Source: Candidatus Hydrogenedentota bacterium
GTDB taxonomy: Bacteria; Hydrogenedentota; Hydrogenedentia; Hydrogenedentales; GCA-2746185
NCBI GenBank assembly: GCA_030123645.1
Contig: JASJYE010000005.1
Span: 1-20,435 of the forward strand
Direction: 5' to 3'
Length of the DNA: 20,435 nt
Shown here piece by piece: positions 1 to 7,257 of this stretch. The notes under the pieces were generated by a model. That model saw nothing but the letters and a program-made list of their open reading frames with translations. It did not search any database and had not been told where the DNA came from. Every line of letters begins with the position of its first letter. Position 1 is the stretch's first letter. Position numbers and translations under genes: made by a program.

Positions 1-18
1 AAGAGAAGGAGGCCAAGG

Positions 19-561
19 ATGAAACAGGCCGCGTCACTAATTTCGCTCCTATTAGTCTCCACTGTATTTACCGATGCGCCGATCGCGGCGGAAAAAAATG
101 ATGGCTCGACCTACACGAAAGTCGGGCAATCGGTTCCCGAATTTGAATTGACCACGCTAGACGGACAAACAATGAAGTCCTCCGACCTGAAGGGAAAGGT
201 AACGGTCATCAACTTCTTCGCAACCTGGTGCGGGGCCTGCCGCGAGGAACTGCCCCATTTGAAGAGCGAGGTGTGGGACCGCTTCAAAGAAGACGACCGC
301 TTTGCTCTCTTTGTCGTAGGCAGGGAGCATACGCAAAAGGAGCTCGCGGACTTCAAAAAACAAGAGAGTTTTGCAATGCCCCTCGCTCCAGACCCCGGCC
401 GAAAGATCTATAGCCGCTTTGCGGAACAGTGGATCCCCCGAACTTATGTCTTCGATTCTAACGGCAAGATCGCCTTTCAATCTATCGGGTACGACGCCGA
501 GGAATTCAGCGAAATGGTCGCGATCATCGAGGCGTCGTTACGAAATATCAATGAGTCCTAG
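19..561 (+). CDS. TlpA/ResA-like exported thioredoxin-fold protein
   Basis: A 180-aa thiol-disulfide oxidoreductase of the TlpA/ResA/AhpC-TSA type, expected to act outside the cytoplasmic membrane in disulfide reduction or exchange. What is seen: a hydrophobic N-terminus (about residues 5-24, ending PIAAE) that looks like a signal peptide; the typical lead-in VGQSVPEFELTTLDG at about 35-49; an active site WCGAC with Cys71 and Cys74; and a WIPRTYVFD stretch whose Pro140 is the expected cis-proline near the active site. The length fits the family. The start is supported by AAGGAGG at 6-12, six bases before the ATG. The next gene follows after 40 bp on the same strand, so the two are probably co-transcribed. 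The specific partner (cytochrome maturation or another target) cannot be told. Confidence 0.9.
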   Translation: MKQAASLISLLLVSTVFTDAPIAAEKNDGSTYTKVGQSVPEFELTTLDGQTMKSSDLKGKVTVINFFATWCGACREELPHLKSEVWDRFKEDDRFALFVVGREHTQKELADFKKQESFAMPLAPDPGRKIYSRFAEQWIPRTYVFDSNGKIAFQSIGYDAEEFSEMVAIIEASLRNINES

Positions 562-601
562 ACAGAAGCAAGACCAAGCCAGAGAGAAAGGGAGCGTATC
601 C

Positions 602-1645
602 ATGAAAACGACAAGAGCAGCTTTCCTATTCGGGGTTGTGGTCAGTTTCGTGTGGACGATCGCGCACGGCCAGCCGCGCCCTCTCGTCAGTGAGGGCGCA
701 ACGCCATTCGATGGACCTACTCCCGTATCCCTGGCAAAACCGTCCAACGGGGGGGTTGTGTTGCTGCAAGGCAACGAACGCCTTTCCGGAACGGTTCTCA
801 ATGAGACCTTTCGAGTTCGTACTCCGTATGCCGTTGTCCGAATCGATAGCAGTACCGTAACCGAGGTCGAACTGGATGGGTCCGGACGCAGAACAGGCAC
901 AATCCGAGCCACAAACGGCACACGGATATCCGGCCTCTTGGAAGACCCGGTTATTTTATTCCAGAGCGAAACGGACGGCGTGATCGAAATACCTTTCGAA
1001 AAAGCGCTGAGCATCGTATACGGAACCCGCAAAACCACGCCTTACCAAGAAGCGCCGCGCTACTTCTTCGCGATGAAGAACGGAGACTATTTCAGCGGCC
1101 GCATTCTCGATGGATCGATGAAGATTACGGCTCCGGCCGAAGCCCGCGCCGGAAGCCTGCGCGATATGCGGTCGATTTCCGTTACAGAGAAGTCGGACCA
1201 GGAGACCTGGATAACGATCGACAACGGCGACGGAATCCAGGGCCTCCTCAGAATAGAAGACATCGCACTCGCGCTCGAAGCCTCACCTGCGATCAAGCTT
1301 TACGATGACCGCTCCCCGACGGGGATAGGCAAGGATGGGTTCTCTGGCGGCGTTGCCGAGTGCGAACCGCTCCAGCTTGTTCGAATGCGAGACAGCAGGA
1401 TGGTCGGCTATTGTGTGAATAACGAACTTGAAGGCGTGCACATTCGGAATGTCACCGCGGGCCGTCCGGCCTCGGTGGCGGGGTTCCAGGTCGGCGATTG
1501 GGTCCTCAGCCTCGATGGCCGGCCGATGACTCGCGGGAGCGAGGTATGGGCCGTGCGCGACGAGATCGTGGCGGGCCATCGCCAACACTTACTGATGGAA
1601 TTGCGCCGCGGATCCAATACCCACTGGTACCTGCTGATAAAATAG
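602..1645 (+). CDS. Exported PDZ-domain protein with four N-terminal beta repeats
   Basis: A 347-aa secreted or periplasmic protein. The ATG at 602 is chosen over upstream in-frame starts because it follows GGGAG (590-594) by seven bases and opens a good signal peptide (MKTTRAAFLFGVVVSFVWTIAHGQ). Residues 257-347 resemble a PDZ domain, with the pattern GVHIRNVTAGRPASVAGFQVGDWVLSLDG split around Gly-Asp; it recalls the PDZ end of type II secretion protein GspC, but no other GspC feature is visible. Residues 54-226 hold four related units of about 24 residues with the pattern NGxxxxGxLxxxxxxL (near 54, 100, 155 and 203), probably a beta repeat. It follows the thioredoxin gene by 40 bp. PDZ assignment is fairly firm; the function and the partner bound are not known. 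Confidence 0.8.
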   Translation: MKTTRAAFLFGVVVSFVWTIAHGQPRPLVSEGATPFDGPTPVSLAKPSNGGVVLLQGNERLSGTVLNETFRVRTPYAVVRIDSSTVTEVELDGSGRRTGTIRATNGTRISGLLEDPVILFQSETDGVIEIPFEKALSIVYGTRKTTPYQEAPRYFFAMKNGDYFSGRILDGSMKITAPAEARAGSLRDMRSISVTEKSDQETWITIDNGDGIQGLLRIEDIALALEASPAIKLYDDRSPTGIGKDGFSGGVAECEPLQLVRMRDSRMVGYCVNNELEGVHIRNVTAGRPASVAGFQVGDWVLSLDGRPMTRGSEVWAVRDEIVAGHRQHLLMELRRGSNTHWYLLIK

Positions 1646-1905
1646 TCCCTTCGCAAACATGCGTGCACATTGGCATCATCAAACTTGCAGAGTCGGATGT
1701 TTAACCCGGATAGGTCACAGCCCCTTAGCGATTGGCAGCGCAAGTTTGTTTCCGACAGTGTATTACACGGAGAAATGGATCGATCTATTTCCCTGCCTAA
1801 TGTACTGTCGCCGAACAACTTACGCGGCGAATCGCCAATGGGCTGTGAGCGATGCGGGCTAAGTTCAATGATGCCAATACGTACGCATATTTGCGAGGCA
1901 CACCA
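1646..1905. other. Convergent intergenic gap without a convincing gene
   Basis: These 260 bp lie between the 3' ends of the PDZ gene (plus) and the ABC ATPase gene (minus). Short plus-strand ORFs run through it, but none has a ribosome binding site or recognisable protein features. The main structure is the 19-nt inverted repeat listed separately. A smaller potential hairpin (GCGAGGC at 1893-1899 against GCCTCGC at 1922-1928) spans the stop codon of the ATPase gene. It is followed on the minus strand by AAATAT rather than a clean U-tract, so it is only a weak terminator candidate. Confidence 0.6.
1715..1848. repeat. 19-nt inverted repeat pair with 96-bp spacer
   Basis: TCACAGCCCCTTAGCGATT at 1715-1733 is matched in reverse complement by 1830-1848, with 17 of 19 positions identical (arm 2 reads TCACAGCCCATTGGCGATT on the minus strand). 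The arms are 96 bp apart in a gap between convergent genes. They could be the ends of a small non-autonomous element or a long-range hairpin; no target-site duplication was recognised. Confidence 0.55.
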
Positions 1906-2658
1906 CTATGCGGAACCGTAGGCCTCGCGAAACTCATCTGCTGAAACGCTGACGTAGCCCTCCGCACGCATCATTACGACCTTGTCCGCGAGAGCGCTCA
2001 CGTCTTCACGCTGGTGGCTTGCGAACACGATCGTAACGCCCTCCCGTTTACGCTCCTTCAGATACTCCATAACCCTCTCGACCCGCGATTCATCCAGGTT
2101 CGCAAAGGGCTCGTCAAGTAACAGCAGGCTGGGGTTGGCCGCGACGGCCCGGGCGATCGCCAGACGCTGCTTCTCGCCGCCGGACAGCTCATGCGGCCAG
2201 TTTGACGCGCAGTCCTGAAGCTCGAAACGAGCGAGAAGGTCATCCGAACGGGCCCGCCGCTCGTCGCGTGCGCACTTCAGCGCCTTGAGCACAAACTCGA
2301 TCTGGGCGCGGACGCGCATATGGGGCCACAGGGCGAGATCCTGAAATACCATCCCGATACGAGACCGGTCGTTCCACACACGAGACCGGTCGTACCGGCC
2401 GCGTGCTCCCGGTGGAACCAACTCATCAGGCCGGCTCGATACGAGGCCGGTCGTTCCGGCCTCGCGCCCGTCGAGGGAAACGCTCCCCGCATCCGGCTTC
2501 TCCAAGCCGGCGATGAGCCTTAGGGCGGTCGTCTTCCCGCATCCCGAAGGACCAAACAGCGCGACTGCCTCGCCGACACCGACTTCTAGGGATAAACCGT
2601 CCAGCGCAACAACCCGGCCGAAGGTCTTCCGCAGATTATCCAAGCGAAGGCCGGGCAT
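1906..2658 (-). CDS. ABC importer ATP-binding protein (FbpC/PotA-like), with repeat-derived insertions
   Basis: A 250-aa ATPase that would power the importer encoded by the two genes upstream. Visible motifs are Walker A GPSGCGKTT (36-44), signature LSGGE (158-162), Walker B LLLLDEP (178-184) and the switch His215 in ASHQRED. It ends soon after the ATPase core, so the C-terminal TOBE regulatory domain common in FbpC/PotA proteins is absent. The ATG at 2658 has AAGGA six bases upstream and overlaps the permease 3' end by 23 bp, implying coupled translation. Odd feature: residues about 67-73 and 88-100, just before the Q-loop segment IGMVFQD, are encoded by three copies of the 19-bp dispersed repeat, so the loop after DGRE is longer than usual. 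The frame remains open and all catalytic motifs are intact, so it is probably functional. Confidence 0.9.
   Translation of the reverse strand: MPGLRLDNLRKTFGRVVALDGLSLEVGVGEAVALFGPSGCGKTTALRLIAGLEKPDAGSVSLDGREAGTTGLVSSRPDELVPPGARGRYDRSRVWNDRSRIGMVFQDLALWPHMRVRAQIEFVLKALKCARDERRARSDDLLARFELQDCASNWPHELSGGEKQRLAIARAVAANPSLLLLDEPFANLDESRVERVMEYLKERKREGVTIVFASHQREDVSALADKVVMMRAEGYVSVSADEFREAYGSA
2359..2459 (+). repeat. Three copies of the 19-bp dispersed repeat inside the ATPase gene
   Basis: On the plus strand, copies lie at 2359-2375 (17 bp, last two bases lost), 2380-2398 (ACGAGACCGGTCGTACCGG) and 2441-2459 (ACGAGGCCGGTCGTTCCGG). All have the same orientation. They sit in the coding sequence of the importer ATPase and are read in frame as RYDRSRV-WNDRSR and AGTTGLV. 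The core CCGGTCGTTCCGG is a quasi-palindrome. Confidence 0.85.
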
Positions 2659-4270
2659 GCCTAATCCTTAAACGAGGCCGGACGTTCCGGATTGCAAGTG
2701 CGTAAGCCGCAACGGCCAGGCCGGCGCCGGCGAGTTCAATGAGAACGACGAGCAGACTCAACGCGGCAACGAGACTGCTCGGACCGTAATGCAATAGGCC
2801 GAATATCCGCACAGGGAGCGTTGTCGCTCCGGGCGGCGTGACGAGCACGGCGGCATCCACCTCTCCGAAGCATAGGACAAAACTCAGGCCCCAGACTCCC
2901 ACGAGGGCCGGCAACGTTAACGGGAGCAAAATGCCGGACATCTGACGATGCCATGGAATCCCGGAAACCGAGGCCGCCTCGAAGAGCGCTGGATCCAAGC
3001 GGCGCGATGCCGTCGCAACGGCGGCGAAGCCGAAGAATAGGTAGCGGGCGCAGGACGCCAGGACCACGATCGCGATGGAGTCGTATACGGCGCTTCGCCA
3101 ACCGGCGTGGTTCCACGCCAGGATGAGCGCAATACCCAACGCGGGCCCGGAAAGCAGCAGGGGCGACAAGGTCACGGCGGAAAAAAACGGGGTCGCGAGA
3201 CGCAGGCGCGAGAAATACGCCAGCAGGAAAGCCAGACCTGTGATGACGCATGCGGCTATACTCGCTATTATGACGCTCGTGAGCAATTCCTCATGCGCCG
3301 TGTCCCAGGCCCGGGCGAAGGAACTAAGCGGCAACGAACGAAACGCGAGTACTGCGAGCGGCAACACCGTCGAGGTCCCCACCAGCACCCAGCACAGGGC
3401 CGCCGCTGCGATCCGCAACGGCCGTGTTGCGCGGCTATCGCCCGCGGGCTTCGCGTGTCCCGAATACCACCCGCGCCGCCTTCGCATATACAAGTGCCAC
3501 GCCAGCGTCGCGATCCCCCCTACTCCGAGCAACGGCACCGCGCCCCAGAGCCCGGCGCCGATATCGTAGAAGGCCGCGAACTGTGTGTGAATTTCGACGG
3601 GGTATACGGATTGCTGGAGCAACGAGGGCACCGAGAATCCGACGACGCTCAGCAGAAAGACGATCAGCCCGCCCGTGAAAATGGCCGGGGCCAGCATCGG
3701 AAGCTGAATCCTATACAACGCTGCCCGGGGACCGCGCGCTAGGACTGCCGCCTCTTCGTAGCGCGCGTCGAGCCCACGCGCGCCGAGGACGGTTGTAACG
3801 GCTACGATGGGGAAATACGCGAGCGCCGTCACCCAGATCGCCCCGGCGGGGGAGTAAAGACTGGGGATTGCTATCTGCCCCGCGAAAACTGTATCGACGG
3901 CACGGGCCAGCAGCCCGCTCTTCCCAAGGATCTCCATCCAAGCGAGCGCCTGGATATACGGAGGAATCAAAAACGGAATCGGCAGCAGCCATAAAAGGAG
4001 GCCCCGAGAAGGAACGCGCAAAACCTGAAGTGCTACGCCCGACGCCCCGCCGAGCACCATGGACAGGACGGCGGCCCCGCCGGCTATTCGTACGCTATTA
4101 GCGAGTAGCGCGGCTTGCCGCTCATCGAACCCGGGCACGACCGTGCCTTCAATGAGCTTCGCGCCTTCCCCGATGAGCTGCCACGCGATTGTGATGAGCG
4201 GGACCCCCGAAACGATAAAGCACGCGGCCGACGCGAAAGCGAAAACCAACCAGTACGAAGTAGACTTCAC
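2636..4270 (-). CDS. Two-domain ABC importer permease (FbpB/ThiP-like)
   Basis: A 544-aa integral membrane protein with about twelve hydrophobic segments in two halves, the arrangement of fused binding-protein-dependent permeases for ferric iron, thiamine or phosphonates. Each half carries an EAA-like loop that contacts the ATPase: around EEAAVLARGPRAALYRIQLP in the first half and FEAASVSGIPWHRQMSGILL in the second. The GTG start at 4270 overlaps the TGA stop of the solute-binding protein gene (GTGA), with GGAG-rich sequence eight bases upstream, indicating translational coupling. The last 20 or so residues (AIRNVRPRLRIRHARPSLG) include a copy of the 19-bp dispersed repeat (2672-2690), so the C-terminus appears to be repeat-derived. 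The substrate is not determined. Confidence 0.9.
   Translation of the reverse strand: MKSTSYWLVFAFASAACFIVSGVPLITIAWQLIGEGAKLIEGTVVPGFDERQAALLANSVRIAGGAAVLSMVLGGASGVALQVLRVPSRGLLLWLLPIPFLIPPYIQALAWMEILGKSGLLARAVDTVFAGQIAIPSLYSPAGAIWVTALAYFPIVAVTTVLGARGLDARYEEAAVLARGPRAALYRIQLPMLAPAIFTGGLIVFLLSVVGFSVPSLLQQSVYPVEIHTQFAAFYDIGAGLWGAVPLLGVGGIATLAWHLYMRRRRGWYSGHAKPAGDSRATRPLRIAAAALCWVLVGTSTVLPLAVLAFRSLPLSSFARAWDTAHEELLTSVIIASIAACVITGLAFLLAYFSRLRLATPFFSAVTLSPLLLSGPALGIALILAWNHAGWRSAVYDSIAIVVLASCARYLFFGFAAVATASRRLDPALFEAASVSGIPWHRQMSGILLPLTLPALVGVWGLSFVLCFGEVDAAVLVTPPGATTLPVRIFGLLHYGPSSLVAALSLLVVLIELAGAGLAVAAYALAIRNVRPRLRIRHARPSLG
2672..2690 (+). repeat. 19-bp dispersed repeat at permease 3' end
   Basis: ACGAGGCCGGACGTTCCGG on the plus strand, a full-length copy. 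On the coding strand it reads CCGGAACGTCCGGCCTCGT and encodes RNVRPR at the C-terminal tail of the permease, just before the start of the ATPase gene. Confidence 0.85.
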
Positions 4271-5289
4271 CTCAAGAACTCCTCCCGGATAAATACAGCG
4301 GTCGAGGACATTTGCTCGGAAATGCTATCAAAATCGACGTTCATGGTCCGTATTTTCGCAAGTTCGGGGACGCTTTCAGGGGCTTCCACAGCCGGATTGA
4401 GGGGAATCTGAATGGAGCGTGACGAGGCGAGGGCCAATTCGACCTCAGGCCCCAACAGATAGTCGATGAGCCGCCTTCCCGCTTCGGGATTGGGCCCGCC
4501 GCGCACCAGCGCCACGGTATTCGGGAGCAGCAAAGTGCCCAATCCCCCCCCCTCCTGGGCAGGAAGGACCCTGCCGACCGGGAAGCCGTCGAGCACGCCG
4601 CCGTTCGCGTCGTCCGTGTCGGTCAGCCCGAGGGCGTATTCCCCGCGCGCGACGAGATCGCGCACCGTCGCGTTGCCGGGGAGGACGGCAATGCCGTTGG
4701 CCCGAAGCCCGGTAAAAAATGCGCGCGCATCCTCGTCACCCCAAACGGCGAAGAGCGCCGCGGCATGCGTCGCCGTCGTGCCGAACAGCGGGTTCGCGAT
4801 GGCGGCCCTGCCCTTCCACTCTGCTCTTAACAGATCGCGGATGGATCCGGGCGGCTCAGAGACAAGTTCCGTGTTGTAGATGATCACGCGTGCCCGGGCC
4901 GCGAACCCCGTCCAGTACATATCGCTATCCTTAAACCCGTCCGGGATGGCCCCGCGCGACGGTGAATCGTAAGCTTCGAGTACACCGGCCTTCTTCAGCG
5001 CGATTGTCTGGGCGAATTCGTTGTTCCAGAAGACATCCGCGCGCGGCCGGCCCCGCTCGGCGAGTATGCGATTGACCAGGCCGGTGGTCTTCGCGGCCTC
5101 GATATCGTACTGCGCACGGACGCGTATGCCCGTGCGCGCCTCGAATTCATCCAGAATGGGCCTTGAATAGAGTTCGTCGAGCGAGACATACGCCACGACC
5201 TCCGGCCCGTCCTCACGCGCGCAGCCGATAGCCATGAAGACCGCCGCCAACGCCGTGAAGACGACGAATATTTCCCATCTGTAGCCCAC
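4267..5289 (-). CDS. ABC importer solute-binding lipoprotein (FbpA/FutA-like superfamily)
   Basis: A 340-aa extracytoplasmic binding protein that captures the substrate for the permease encoded downstream. I chose the GTG at 5289 because GGAGGAGG lies seven bases upstream and it begins a proper lipoprotein signal (hydrophobic stretch ending FMAIGC, Cys23). An upstream in-frame start at 5367 would overlap the preceding gene by more than 50 bp. The body opens with VVAYVSLDELYSRPILDEFE and continues with AKTTGLVNRILAE and ADVFWNNEFAQT, a sequence style typical of ferric-iron/thiamine/2-aminoethylphosphonate binding proteins. I do not see the paired tyrosines of ferric-binding proteins clearly, so the ligand stays open. 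It starts 22 bp after the ABC-2 permease stop, so it may share that transcript. Confidence 0.87.
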   Translation of the reverse strand: MGYRWEIFVVFTALAAVFMAIGCAREDGPEVVAYVSLDELYSRPILDEFEARTGIRVRAQYDIEAAKTTGLVNRILAERGRPRADVFWNNEFAQTIALKKAGVLEAYDSPSRGAIPDGFKDSDMYWTGFAARARVIIYNTELVSEPPGSIRDLLRAEWKGRAAIANPLFGTTATHAAALFAVWGDEDARAFFTGLRANGIAVLPGNATVRDLVARGEYALGLTDTDDANGGVLDGFPVGRVLPAQEGGGLGTLLLPNTVALVRGGPNPEAGRRLIDYLLGPEVELALASSRSIQIPLNPAVEAPESVPELAKIRTMNVDFDSISEQMSSTAVFIREEFLR

Positions 5290-5311
5290 CTCTACGCCTC
5301 CTCCCTCCACC

Positions 5312-7048
5312 TTATCGCTCCCGAACGCGATATCGCCGGTAGAAACTCTGCGTGACGTAGTACACAATCAGACTCACCAGCATGAATTCAATGACGTTCA
5401 TTATCCAGGCGTAGTCCACCTCGAAGTCCCTCCTCGAATAGATAATGCTGACAAAATATCCGATCACCGGCGACGTGAAAATAGCCAGGTTCTCGATCAT
5501 ATCGTTACTCAACCTCACTCCCGCGGTATTGTAAAGAAGAAGCAAGAGGATGAATATGCCGAAGTACGCAAATAGAACGAAGCAAAAGCTCGTTACCACG
5601 GCCGTACTTGTCCGTTTCGTGATTGCCGATGCGAACAGCGCGAGGTTGGCCGCCAACAACACGCACACGAACAGCGACACGTGCCCGGCGATCAGCGCGC
5701 CCATGGGCCCGTCCGACAGCCATGTATGCAGAAAGATCGGCGCGTTGGCCAGCAGGCTGCACAGCGAAAGCACAAGGGCCAAGCGAAGCCCCGCGAGAAA
5801 CTTCCCGCGAACAAGCTGCTGGGGCGTGACCAAGGTCATCCTTAGCATGTCGAGTGAACGCAGCTCGTATTCCCTCGTGAACGACCCTGCGAGAAGCGTC
5901 GGAACAAGACAACTGATGAGAATGCCGTGGAGAATAAGCGCATAGTGTGCTGCATCCGCAGTAAACAGGTTCGTCTTTTCAAAACCATAGAAAAGGGCAA
6001 GCGACATGCCGGCTAACAGCAAAATCGTCCATGTGTACGCGCGCCGGGCTCCCGCCAAGCCCCACTGCAGTTCACGCACGAATATCGGATTGGACCGGTC
6101 GCGAATCGGCGGCCGGGGTTTGCGAAATCGCTGCGTGCGCCGGCGGAGCCGCTCGCGCAACGAGAGGCGATTCACGGGGATTCGTGGGTCGTCATGGTCA
6201 TACGAAACCGGACGTTCCGGCGTGGGCGCGATGGCCACTTTCGCGGGACGGCGCAACGCCCGCATCGTAACCAGCAGCGCGATGACCGTTATCGCGGCCT
6301 GATACGCCATATTGTAGAAGAACAGCGTCGCACCAGGGACACCTGAGATACCGAAGCCGAGGGTCGTCTCCATCAACACGACAAAAGGCGACATGGCAGA
6401 GATGATAGGCACAACGTTCGGCGACACCGAAGCGCTGAAAAGCCCGAACCAGACCTCGAGCAAAACCATCAAGACAAAACTCGGCAGGCCCATCACGAGG
6501 CTCATGCCGAAATAGCTCGCTGCCATAGCCGTCACTGTCTTCCTGCTCATGGCGGAACAAGCCATTCCTACGGCCCCACACGTGACACACGTGACGAGAA
6601 CCAACACTAGCGAGCGCGCCATCTGCAGCCAATCGATCCCGACCAGAAAAAAGACGGTGGCCAACATGGGAAACACCGCGATCACGTAGATGAGATACAT
6701 CCCGACCGCACTGAGCAGCTTCCCGGCGATGATACCGGACGGGCGCAGGAGCGTTAGCGCAAGAAGGTCCCACGATCGCCGTTCTTTCTCGACTACCACG
6801 GTGGTTGCCGCGAGACCCGGAATAAACAGGGCCGCGCCAACGAGCAGCATGAAGGAGAATCCCGTCACGATTCCCTGCGAAATACTCGGAAGCATTGCCC
6901 ATACGACATTGCCCGACGGCCAGGCTACGGCAATCATCCAGATCATCATGAAGGCAATTGCAAGTAGCAGCACAAGCGAACGCTTACGGCGCAGTTGCGT
7001 GACCAGCTCACGCCTCAGCAGCGCCGATATCGGAAGAACGCCGCTCAA
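5312..7048 (-). CDS. ABC-2 type permease, internally duplicated (second of a paralogous pair)
   Basis: A 578-aa membrane protein with two homologous halves. Each has a motif following a cytoplasmic helix: EKERRSWDLLALTLLRPSG (about 87-105) and REYELRSLDMLRMTLVTP (about 392-409). The halves are joined by a basic, proline-rich linker (about 265-320) that also holds a copy of the 19-bp repeat encoding PERPVSY. It resembles the neighbouring permease (7258-8952) along its length, so the two probably form a heterodimer using the ATPase at 8953-9882. The TTG at 7048 is the start that leaves the conserved N-terminus (ISALLRRELVTQLRRKRS) intact. It has no Shine-Dalgarno sequence directly upstream because a repeat element now separates it from the preceding gene. 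Transported substrate unknown. Confidence 0.87.
   Translation of the reverse strand: MSGVLPISALLRRELVTQLRRKRSLVLLLAIAFMMIWMIAVAWPSGNVVWAMLPSISQGIVTGFSFMLLVGAALFIPGLAATTVVVEKERRSWDLLALTLLRPSGIIAGKLLSAVGMYLIYVIAVFPMLATVFFLVGIDWLQMARSLVLVLVTCVTCGAVGMACSAMSRKTVTAMAASYFGMSLVMGLPSFVLMVLLEVWFGLFSASVSPNVVPIISAMSPFVVLMETTLGFGISGVPGATLFFYNMAYQAAITVIALLVTMRALRRPAKVAIAPTPERPVSYDHDDPRIPVNRLSLRERLRRRTQRFRKPRPPIRDRSNPIFVRELQWGLAGARRAYTWTILLLAGMSLALFYGFEKTNLFTADAAHYALILHGILISCLVPTLLAGSFTREYELRSLDMLRMTLVTPQQLVRGKFLAGLRLALVLSLCSLLANAPIFLHTWLSDGPMGALIAGHVSLFVCVLLAANLALFASAITKRTSTAVVTSFCFVLFAYFGIFILLLLLYNTAGVRLSNDMIENLAIFTSPVIGYFVSIIYSRRDFEVDYAWIMNVIEFMLVSLIVYYVTQSFYRRYRVRER
6202..6220 (+). repeat. 19-bp dispersed repeat inside ABC-2 permease linker
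   Basis: ACGAAACCGGACGTTCCGG on the plus strand. It encodes PERPVSY in the soluble linker between the two membrane halves (residues about 277-283), a site where an insertion would be tolerated. Confidence 0.8.
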
Positions 7049-7091
7049 CGGTCGGCCCGTTTTTTTTTGACAGGATTAACAGGATTTACAA

Positions 7092-7184
7092 TCATACCGC
7101 TGCAATATTCACATTTTCTGTAAACTGTTTACAGATCAATCCTAAACAATCAGAATCTTCTATACTCTCACCATAAAAACGCAT
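7092..7184 (-). other. Small ORF inside the AT-rich element (30 codons, doubtful)
   Basis: An ATG-started frame of 30 codons (begins MRFYGESIEDSD, ends NVNIAAV, stop TGA) occupies the centre of the inserted element on the same strand as the flanking genes. GAAGGA lies only one base before the ATG, too close for normal initiation. Base and codon use are AT-rich, unlike the neighbouring genes. It may be a chance frame or a relic of the element's own small gene; no family is recognised. Confidence 0.25.
7118..7134. promoter_or_regulatory. 17-bp perfect palindrome, operator-like
   Basis: CTGTAAACTGTTTACAG has 8-bp arms that are perfect inverted repeats around a single central T. The TGTAAAC/GTTTACA half sites have the form of binding sites for dimeric helix-turn-helix regulators. 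It lies in the AT-rich element 70 bp upstream of the TTG start at 7048. No clear promoter could be placed next to it, so a regulatory role is inference. Confidence 0.35.
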
Positions 7185-7257
7185 ATCCTTCACAACCGCA
7201 AGCAAAATCATGTGGTTTCCTGTTCATCCTGTCCAAAAAATTGACGCAGAAGCCGGC

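Noticed and set aside
371..601. N-terminal extension of the PDZ protein from an upstream in-frame start
   Set aside because: It would overlap the thioredoxin gene by nearly 200 bp and remove the clear signal peptide at 602, which has a well-placed ribosome binding site.
1660..1850. Integron attC-like site in the convergent gap
   Set aside because: GTTTAAC-like bases and an inverted repeat are present, but correctly spaced R and L boxes with GTTRRRY/RYYYAAC could not be placed.
1670..1921. 83-codon plus-strand frame in the convergent gap
   Set aside because: No ribosome binding site, no familiar sequence, and it runs over the inverted repeat and the 3' end of the ATPase gene.
3099..3117. Further copy of the 19-bp repeat (ACCGGCGTGGTTCC...)
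   Set aside because: Only the GTGGTTCC part matches; it encodes a conserved-looking membrane helix and lacks the flanking half.
3075..3742. Long plus-strand frames opposite the importer permease
   Set aside because: Arginine/proline-rich shadow translations of a GC-rich gene; the minus strand has a full permease sequence with correct start and overlaps.
5290..5367. Longer solute-binding protein starting at 5367
   Set aside because: The extension overlaps the ABC-2 permease gene and would bury the lipoprotein signal; the GTG at 5289 has a strong Shine-Dalgarno sequence.
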